Program-made: the position numbers and the translations under genes
NCBI GenBank assembly: GCA_963783095.1
Contig: CAWAMR010000021.1
Coordinates: 1 to 64,000, forward strand
Reading direction: 5' to 3'
Length of the DNA: 64,000 nt
DNA from: CAWAMR01 sp963783095
Lineage (GTDB): Bacteria; Planctomycetota; Planctomycetia; Gemmatales; Gemmataceae
In this document: positions 57,440 to 64,000 of the stretch, one piece after another
How positions within the stretch are numbered: position 1 is the first letter of the stretch
Layout of the letters: every line of letters begins with the position of its first letter
The notes under the pieces: model-generated
Database searches by the model: none
Seen by the model: the letters and a program-made list of their open reading frames with translations, nothing else
What the model was told of the DNA's origin: nothing

Positions 57440-58375
57440 TTACCAGTATTCTTCAAAATGGATCTGACCTTTGGTTTTGGTTGTGGCGTTATCGGTAGTG
57501 AAGCCGCGTTTCTCCAGTATTTCAATCACCCCCAGCGTGGGTGGATAAACACGTTGGCCCGTTTCCTTGTCCTTGGTCGGAACGCCGATCATTTTGGGAT
57601 TGCCGCACAGGAAGACATGGGTCTTCTTCGGATCGAGCGTTTCACCGAGCCGGGTTTCGAGTTCACCGCTCTGGATCAGATCCTGAATGTATACTTTTTG
57701 CATCAGTGTATCGGCTTCGCGCGTTGTTAGACCCAAATATTGATAATTCGGATAGCGCTTGGCCAATTCTTGCTGAATGGACAGATAACCGAGATCTTGC
57801 CGCAAACGAACGCAACAGGCCGAGACGATTTTTCCGCGATGGCCTCGCCGCAACAACTCCCAAAGCATGTAATTGTTGGGAGCTTCGCCGGTTCCGGTCG
57901 ACAAGAACAGCACGGTATCATCGGGCTGAACGGCCTCGGTCGTGTAGTGACCCGTGATCTTCTCGCCCATGTTGAGGCGATCGCCCTGTTGAAGCATGAA
58001 GAGACGGGGTGTAAGTGCCGGCGGTTTAGCTCCTTCGGGGTTCTCGCGCACCAGAACGATATAGAATTCGATGTAATCGGTTGCCGCCACATCTAACAAA
58101 TGACCACTCTCGTCAAGCATCGAACAACTGATCGAATATGCCCGACGAACCATTTTGGCTTCCTCTTCGGGCTTGAGCGGTTCTACCTGGCAGCCCGGCA
58201 TGCGAGGCTCCCAGTTGCCCAGCCCCAAGGAGCAATATTGGCCCGGCATGTGAATTGGACGTGGAAAGTCGGGCTTGATCCGAACGATCATCAGATCCGA
58301 ATGAATTTTCTTGAGTGACTGAACGGTGCTATTATAGCGTTTTTGGCGATTCTCTGCGATCTGTTCTGGCAGCAT
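57440..58375 (-). CDS. Ferredoxin/flavodoxin-NADP reductase
   Basis: 311 aa. FAD domain: RPIHMPGQYCSLGLG and VRRAYSISCS (RxYS FAD-binding). NADP domain: VLFLSTGTGEAPNNYML, a Cys-containing CCVRLRQDLGY and C-terminal HVFLCGNPKMIG. It moves electrons between NADPH and ferredoxin. Met at 58375 is chosen because the upstream in-frame residues lie in a repeat. It ends FEEYW; the C-terminal aromatic Trp fits bacterial FNRs. Confidence 0.9.
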   Translation of the reverse strand: MLPEQIAENRQKRYNSTVQSLKKIHSDLMIVRIKPDFPRPIHMPGQYCSLGLGNWEPRMPGCQVEPLKPEEEAKMVRRAYSISCSMLDESGHLLDVAATDYIEFYIVLVRENPEGAKPPALTPRLFMLQQGDRLNMGEKITGHYTTEAVQPDDTVLFLSTGTGEAPNNYMLWELLRRGHRGKIVSACCVRLRQDLGYLSIQQELAKRYPNYQYLGLTTREADTLMQKVYIQDLIQSGELETRLGETLDPKKTHVFLCGNPKMIGVPTKDKETGQRVYPPTLGVIEILEKRGFTTDNATTKTKGQIHFEEYW

Positions 58376-58445
58376 GGAACAAAGTGACCTTTCTGGTGAA
58401 ATGACAAAGGGCGAGTGTAGCGCGAAAAAGTCCCTTTCAGAGCAG

Positions 58446-58509
58446 GCATCGCAGCGGCGGCTCCAGCCGCCGTTTGTAACCTCACGGCGGCTGGAAGCCG
58501 CTGCCACGA
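58446..58509. repeat. Palindromic repeat GCAGCGGCGGCTCC family
   Basis: GGCATCGCAGCGGCGGCTCC faces CGGCTGGAAGCCGCTGCCAC around CTCACGG. It is a relative of 39817-39880. It overlaps the upstream in-frame extension of the reductase gene, which argues against the longer start. Confidence 0.75.
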
Positions 58510-58548
58510 TGTATTGCGGTTTACAACATTTATCGAGATGTTGTAACT

Positions 58549-59419
58549 TCATGCCAGTTTCTTGACAGACTCCTTGACCACTTCAATGCAGGCCTTGACA
58601 TCTTCGGTCGGGTCGGCTGGATTGTGTTCGTATTCGATGCTGATCGATCCCCTGAATTTCACTTCCTTGAGTGCCTTCAGCACTTCAACGACATTCAGAA
58701 CCCCACCATCCTTCCCATACACGACGTCCCGTTTGGTCTGGTTGTTGTGATCCTTCAGGTGTATTCCAAAGTTGCGCTCGCCCATCACTCTGATTTGTTG
58801 TGCGGGATCCAACATCTCACCGAGCTTGCGCCATGCGAATCAAGTGGCCTGTGTCGAGGCATGTGCCGATTAATTTGTGATGGTCCTTGACTGCTTTCAG
58901 TATCACCTCTGCCGACCACCAGTGATGGCGATTCTTGCCGCCGGACGGCCCGTGGGGATGAATGGCGATAGCGATCTTGAATTCCTCCACCAGCTTGTCG
59001 AGGCTGTCAAAACTATCTTGCGAAGGATCAGCGATCAAGGATTTGACGCCCAGAGCTGCTGCGAACTCAAATTTCTTCTTGTTGGCATCGTGATCCTTGG
59101 TAAAAGATTCCACGCCAAATGCGATGGGAGTGAGTTTGTGTTCTTTACAGAGTGACAGAACGGCTTTGATCTGTTCGGGTGTGCTTTCGCGAGGAACCTG
59201 ACCGCTATAGAACTCCACAAAGTGCAGTCCAAGATCCTCGATCTTTTTGACGGCTTGCTCGAGTTTGAAATTGCGATACGTGTAGCTCTGACAGCCGATC
59301 TTGAAGCCGCCGAAGGGGTCTTCATCCGCGGCAAAGAGCTCGTGAGGCGTCGCGGCAACTGCCAACGAGGCAGCACCCAGACGGAGAAGATCGCGGCGAG
59401 TGGTAGTTGGAGAGAACAT
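58549..59419 (-). CDS. Exported sugar phosphate isomerase/epimerase-like TIM-barrel protein, frameshifted
   Basis: About 290 aa. The twin-Arg signal TRRDLLRLGAASLAVAATP suggests Tat export. The xylose isomerase-like barrel has GCQSYTYRNF, LHFVEFYSGQVP, then IAIHPHGPSGG and CLDTGHL (metal-binding region). A shift near 58828, after RMAQA, joins to LGEMLDPAQQ and NFGIHLKDHNNQ, then SIEYEHNP. The 871-base span is one too many. Substrate unknown. Confidence 0.85.
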
Positions 59420-59498
59420 TGAAGAGTTTCCTTGGTCACCAAAAAGCGTTGCTGTAGGTCAATTTAAGTGACCAGGCACAGGAAAGCCAGACTTTATC

Positions 59499-59547
59499 AA
59501 AAAACAAACGCTCCGGAGTGGACGATTCCACTCTGGAGCGTCTGTTT
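59499..59547 (-). terminator. Intrinsic terminator of the VIT/VWA gene
   Basis: Arms 59502-59522 and 59527-59547 (core GCTCCGGAGTGGA) pair over 21 bases with two mismatches around a 4-base loop. On the minus strand the stem runs into six T residues. It lies 40 bases after the stop at 59587. Confidence 0.85.
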
Positions 59548-59586
59548 GAAACTGTCCTCCTCGCGCGGATCGCGCGGAGGATAAAG

Positions 59587-62087
59587 TTACTTCTTCACCA
59601 CGAACAATTTCTCGACTTCGGAGTCGTCGATCTTTTCGAGGCCCGCGCCGGCGTCGACAATCAAGGCCATCTTGTTCGGCGTCACGTAGACCAGATGGTT
59701 TCCAAGGCGGAAGACATCCTTCATGGCTGGATTCTTCGCCAAAATCTTGAAGTAGGCATCGCTCTGCCACTTGATGACCAACGTCTTCATGGCGGCGTTA
59801 TAGCCCTCATCGATCCAAACCCCGCCGATGTCGAGGCAATTTCGACCGTTCACATAACGGTTCGCAGTCTGGGTCAACTGTGTTTGGCAACGCAGGTTGC
59901 TCGAGCAAACCGCGACGTCCACAGCAACCGAATTCCCTCCTTGAACCTGTCTCATATCGCGAGCATTCATCCATTTGCGTGCCTGATCGTAACTTCTGAA
60001 GTTGCCCCGCCGCCCTAACGGAGTCCAGTTGCACCTGGTCGTCCTTGGCAGTGGGTTCTTTCTTGGAATCAGCGTGCTTCGGATCATTCTTTTGGTCATT
60101 GATCTTCTGCTCGAGCTTTTTCTCAGCTTCAGCGAGTTCTTTGTCGGAGAGAACGATTCGGTTCTTTCCTCCATCCGCTGCCGTTTTCTGAACGTTCCTG
60201 GCAAACTCCTCAACGTGAATCGGAGCAGTTGGTACGGGACCACTGTTTGGACGATGCAAAGCAGGAGGCAGTGCCCCGCCCCCGCCGATGCCAAAGTGAG
60301 GTCGAGGAATACCCCCCTGCCCTCCCGGAGCCTGGACGATGGGCATCGGTGCATCGGGCACCACGAGATAGCTGGTATATGGCGTGGCAATCCCGTATTT
60401 CTTGGCGAGCGTCATCATTTCGTCCATCAGTTCCTTTTGCTCGCCGTTGAGACGAATCTGATCGAGCAAATACCCGACTTTTCGCCGAGCCCAAAGATTC
60501 TCAACAAAGTCGCGGTCGTCGGTCGTTCGTTGGGGGAATTTCACGTCATAGGCAAATTCCTTGGCTTCCATCCCAACCTGGCCGCTGATCTTGATGGCCG
60601 CGGGGCCGTCACCGGTGTATTTGCCGAGAACGACCAGCTGGCTGCCCCAGAACAAATCGGAGAGCTGTGATGGATACATCTCAAAGAGCTTGATATTGTC
60701 GCTGGCGGACATCTTGACGTTGGCCAGAACCGGGTTGGTGATCTTACCGTAGAGATTCGTAACTTTCATCTCAATGTCTTCCGCGGGACGGACATAGGTG
60801 CTGACCGCTCGAGTCTTTTCGGAGAGTTGGTCGAGCATCGCAGTGTTGACATCATCACCCACTCCAAAGGTGAAGATCCGGGTGTTTGCGGAATTCTTTG
60901 CCGAGACATTTTTGATAATGTTGTCCGCTTTCATTTCCCCAATCGTCGGCTGGCCATCGGTGAAGAAGACCATGGTAAAGGTTCTTCCCTCATCTTTGGT
61001 CCGCAAATCGATCGCGGTATCCAAAGCGAGTTGAATTGCCGTGCCGCCGCCGGCCCTCAGGCCATCGACCCATTTCTTGGCGTTGTCGATTTGTTCGTTG
61101 TCGGCTCGACACCAGAGCATCCCGATATTTGCGAACCGTCGTGCTGAAACTGACGATCGCAAAACGGTCTTGCGCATTGAGATTGCTCAAGCAATGCTTC
61201 AGCGCTTTTCGGGCCTGATCCATCTTCACTGCGTCCATGCTGCCCGAGGTGTCGAGCACCAGCACGAGATCGCGCGGTATGATCCGGTTCTTGTTGACTT
61301 CCAACTGGGGCGAGACAAGCATCAAGAAATATCCATCTTCACTGGTGAGAGGCTTGTGGAAAAGCGGCGTGATGCCGATTTCCTTGTTGCCGACACTATA
61401 GAAGAGGGCAAAATCTTTATCGAGCACGGCTTGATTGCGTTCAAACGTCATCGTCGCTTCTTTGTCGCCGTTGCGGGAAATCGTAATGGCATGGGTGGGG
61501 CTGTAAATATTCTGGATGGGATGTTGCGACTTCAAGACCGCTTTGATCGAAAACTCTTCGAGAGTCTTGGTGCCCTTGCCGTCGGTCTTGAGCGGGTAAA
61601 CGTATTCCACAACCCCATTGTCCTGGTTGGCGATCACCGTAAAGGAGATTTTCACTTTCTGATCGTGCTTCGGGAGAACTGGAAAAACTTTCAGTCGCAT
61701 CAGATTGTTACCGATGTATTCCAACAGACCGGGGTCTTGCGTGCGCCGGACAATACTCGTGTAGACTTCCGTGGCCCGCTTGGAGTCGAGCAATTCACCG
61801 TTTTGCTCTTTGCCGTCGACCCACATAGTAAACTTGTTGACGCTCGCCCCGCGCGGCAGCGGAAAGATAAAGGTGGCTTCCAGGTTTCGATCGGTGTGGT
61901 TGCGAAAAGCCTGTTCCACGGTGGTAACGGCGACTTGATCTTGAATGGCGATATTAACCCGATGATTGACCATCGCCAGCGGCGGGAGGGATCGATCTTC
62001 GGGAATCAGTAGGCCATGAGCATTACAAATGCTCGAAACGGCCATCATCAATACACATGCAGGCAACCCGTAAGCGCATTGGACCAC
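59587..62087 (-). CDS. Exported VIT and von Willebrand A domain protein, frameshifted
   Basis: About 833 aa. The signal region is CVLMMAVSSICNAHG, then a VIT domain (VEQAFRNHTDRNLEATFIFP, LPRGASVNKFTMWVDG). The VWA domain has the metal site LDTSGSMD, a second TFG and FFTDGQPTIGE. A Pro/Gly-rich stretch and a C-terminal region follow. The frame changes near 61145 and near 60015. The start is unsure: GTG at 62087 is used, but an out-of-frame ATG at 62079 has a better Shine-Dalgarno, hinting at a further shift. Probably a surface or periplasmic binding protein. Confidence 0.8.
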
Positions 62088-62449
62088 CTCACTCTCTTTC
62101 TGAAGGAACTGAACAACCTCATGAAGTATAAACGAAATGAAGGGTTCTGTGGATTGGAGAATCCCAGTGATGTTACCGTAGAGTTACAAAGGGATTTGCG
62201 GAGCAGTTTCGCGGGGCGAACCGTTTGACGCCACAGATCGGCCCCTGGACGCGACCTGCGGCTAAAGAGGCCGGTCAATCCGTCTTGGTCTAGTCCTAAT
62301 CATAATCCTAATCCTAATTCTAATCGAATTCAAAACCGAGTATGATTATGATTATGATTAAAACGGTTCGCCAAGTTTGCGTGAAAAGTGAGTGAGGCGA
62401 ATTGTAACGTAAAATGGCCTCTATGCAGATTTGCCGTTGCCTCAACCTT

Positions 62450-62575
62450 CTCGTTCCCACGCTCTGCGTGGGAACGCACGGGTGGGACGCTCCGCGTCCC
62501 GCTTGATCGAAAAATGCGCTTGGACCACAGACATTGTCTCGTGGGGAACGTGGCGCGGAGCGTCCCACCCGTCCG
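62450..62575. repeat. Dispersed palindromic repeat, GTTCCCACG family
   Basis: It begins CTCGTTCCCACGCTCTGCG, followed by GTGGGACGCTCCGCGTCCC, then the inverted arm GTGGGGAACGTGGCGCGGAG. The third copy of the family at 2581 and 8895. It lies in a 590-base gap (62088-62679) that otherwise has only AT-rich CTAATCATAATC-type simple repeats near 62290-62360. Confidence 0.75.
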
Positions 62576-62679
62576 TCAAACTTGGAATCATCACGTGGCA
62601 CAATAGATTCGCTGGACCAACACACCTTTTTGTACTGGACGCCGCCGCAACCGATTTTCTGATCGCGTGTTCACAGATG

Positions 62680-63195
62680 TCAGCCTTTTTGTACACAAAG
62701 CCGAAACACCACGACGTCGCCAAATTTAATCTTAGTTTTCTTCCTCTTTATTTTGAACCCATCCAGAGCAATATGCAAAAGTGCCGTTCCATTTCTGTCA
62801 CCAAGCCACCTAAAAGCCACTGAGAAAGTGTTCTCAGTATTCAACTCAAATGAACCTACTTGCGTTTCGTTGATCCTGAATTCGAGGTTGCCGACTACAC
62901 GAAAGTTAGTGCTTTGAGGTATTTTCGCAGGCTGCATTATCGGCTGAGCTTTTAGCTTCTTCTCTAGATCTTCGTGGGTAAAAGACTCAGTTGGCTGATC
63001 TGCGTGTTGCACCTCTGTCAGCCTAAAGCTGACTTCGTCTCCAACATTCATAGTCGCTTTCCGATAGCGATGGTGGACCAACTGATTGTCAACTGTTGCC
63101 ATGTCTAGGTCTATCTCGCCTAGCTCGTTGCCGAGCCAACTCAGATCAAACGATGCGCAAGGTAGCTGTCTAATCTCTGAAAGTTGGTGTACCAA
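62680..63195 (-). CDS. Hypothetical protein, 171 aa
   Basis: Contains NVGDEVSFRLTEVQHADQP and a C-terminus with VAFRWLGDRNGTALLHIALD. No family recognised. The TTG start at 63195 is weak; MATVDNQLVHH at 63102 is an alternative. The upstream end lies about 30 bases from the IS66 transposase start, so the gene may have been cut at its 5' end by that element. Confidence 0.5.
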   Translation of the reverse strand: MVHQLSEIRQLPCASFDLSWLGNELGEIDLDMATVDNQLVHHRYRKATMNVGDEVSFRLTEVQHADQPTESFTHEDLEKKLKAQPIMQPAKIPQSTNFRVVGNLEFRINETQVGSFELNTENTFSVAFRWLGDRNGTALLHIALDGFKIKRKKTKIKFGDVVVFRLCVQKG

Positions 63196-63227
63196 AGCTC
63201 GGCGGGATTGGGTAGATTTGTCGTGGC

Positions 63228-64000
63228 ATGGATGCCATCAACCAACTCCGAGAAGATGTCCGAGACGGACGAGTCTCTGCTGAAAGCCTCGTCGATTGGG
63301 TCGTGCGCCTTCAGCAACAACTCCAAGCGGCCCAGCAACAACTCCAAGCGGCCCAGCAACAACTCCAAGCGGCCCAGCAACAACTCCAAGCGGCCCAGCA
63401 GCGTATCGAGGATCTTGAGAAAAAGCTGGGGGATTCCGGCACTCCCAAGATCGATCAACCCTTTTCCGTCCATGCCGAAGAAAAGCGGCAAGAGGCGCGC
63501 GGCAAGAAAATACGCCCAAAGAAGCCAAAAGGTCGGCGGGGCCGCTTGACCACGGCGGAAAAGCTGGCCAAAGCCGAGCGCATCGAGAAAGTTTACCCCG
63601 AAGGCATCGATCCGGGCGCTTGTCAACTCTCGCACACGCGAGCGGTTTGGCGTATGGAACAAGGTCGCTCCGTGCTGGTCGCCTACGAAATTTATCGCGG
63701 TCCGGGCAGTCAATATGGCAAGATACCCGGCGTTCTGGGCCGCAGCGAATTCGGTCTGGAGATTGTCGTATCCATCGCCTATTTGATCCAGATCGTCGGC
63801 TTGTCGTTCGACAAAGTCTGTTCCATCCTCCAGTTTTTGCAGAACCTGCCTCTGAAGAAATCGCAGGCGGATGCCGTGCTGCGTCAGTTGTCCCGCTATT
63901 GGGAAAAGGAGTTCGACAGGCTCTGCTTGCTCGTGGCCAATTCGGCGATCGTCCATGCCGACGAAACCGGTTGGAGCATCAACAGCGTCTGGGCCTTTCT
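63228..64000 (+). CDS. IS66 family transposase, cut by window edge
   Basis: About 257 residues before the edge. It starts MDAINQLREDVRDGRVSAES, followed by a coiled N-terminal helix made of LQAAQQQ heptads, then a Lys/Arg-rich zone (KKIRPKKPKGRRGRLT) and the IS66 core with SIAYLIQIVGLSFDKVC and VHADETGWSINSVW, which includes a conserved Asp of the DDE region. No accessory tnpA/tnpB genes precede it, and the terminal repeat is not identified. Confidence 0.9.
   Translation, partial: MDAINQLREDVRDGRVSAESLVDWVVRLQQQLQAAQQQLQAAQQQLQAAQQQLQAAQQRIEDLEKKLGDSGTPKIDQPFSVHAEEKRQEARGKKIRPKKPKGRRGRLTTAEKLAKAERIEKVYPEGIDPGACQLSHTRAVWRMEQGRSVLVAYEIYRGPGSQYGKIPGVLGRSEFGLEIVVSIAYLIQIVGLSFDKVCSILQFLQNLPLKKSQADAVLRQLSRYWEKEFDRLCLLVANSAIVHADETGWSINSVWAF
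63312..63395 (+). repeat. Four perfect 21-bp tandem repeats in the transposase
   Basis: The unit CAGCAACAACTCCAAGCGGC plus one C is repeated four times with no change. Each encodes one heptad (QQQLQAA) of a predicted coiled coil. Copy number is free to vary without frame loss. Confidence 0.9.

Noticed and set aside
63312..63395. Regular 21-bp repeats resembling a CRISPR array
   Set aside because: Units are perfectly adjacent with no spacers and lie in frame inside the transposase.
1..64000. tRNA, rRNA or riboswitch genes
   Set aside because: No tRNA-like arms with a TTCRANYC loop or conserved rRNA segment were found by reading; a covariance search would be needed to exclude them fully.

Overview
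The window looks like chromosomal DNA of a planctomycete, probably from the Gemmata side of the phylum. This rests on gene style: secreted SMP-30 proteins, a c-type cytochrome with two CxxCH sites, an MJ0042-type zinc-ribbon membrane protein, a Ser/Thr kinase, large ABC-2 permeases with long extracytoplasmic loops, an IS66 transposase, and many dispersed palindromic repeats between genes. The assignment is an inference from families, not from a marker gene tree.

Layout. 1-7.4 kb: small hypothetical proteins, an SMP-30 lactonase-like protein, an M20 dipeptidase, a frameshifted NTF2-like protein, a quinone oxidoreductase and a haem-oxygenase-fold diiron protein. 7.7-12.4 kb: a tyrosine/homogentisate catabolic cluster (4-hydroxyphenylpyruvate dioxygenase, fumarylacetoacetate hydrolase family protein, homogentisate dioxygenase, flavin reductase). 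12.5-19.4 kb: zinc-ribbon membrane protein, cmk-plsC, a 300-bp miniature element, an SDR, der and a DUF4279 protein. 19.5-24.3 kb, minus strand: hicBA toxin-antitoxin, a sugar-nucleotide epimerase, a PTS EIIA-like protein and gyrA. 24.4-34.7 kb: aat, PIG-L deacetylase, an ABC-2 exporter with a large membrane partner, a cyclophilin and a secreted alpha/beta hydrolase. 34.7-44.2 kb: an AT-rich leucine-rich-repeat protein, another SMP-30 protein, a prenyltransferase-fold protein with CxxCH, and three paralogous secreted proteins in tandem with an unnamed 523-residue gene wedged between the first two. 44.3-50.7 kb, minus strand: a probable zinc-handling run (ZnuB-like permease, YraQ-type permease, VOC protein, His-rich DUF1980-type pair) preceded by kptA and a class III aminotransferase. 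50.7-64 kb: a Gfo/Idh/MocA oxidoreductase, cytochrome c protein, accA, kinase, ferredoxin-NADP reductase, xylose-isomerase-like protein, VIT/VWA protein and, running off the right edge, an IS66 transposase.

The most important quality observation is that more than twenty genes, including the normally essential gyrA and accA, are broken by single-base shifts while protein similarity continues in another frame. Several lie in or beside homopolymers. Most are probably residual indel errors of the assembly, so I report joined genes and state where each shift lies. Two GC-rich genes (7695-8818 and 50655-51951) carry many shifts each and stand apart.

I see no rRNA, tRNA or CRISPR array.
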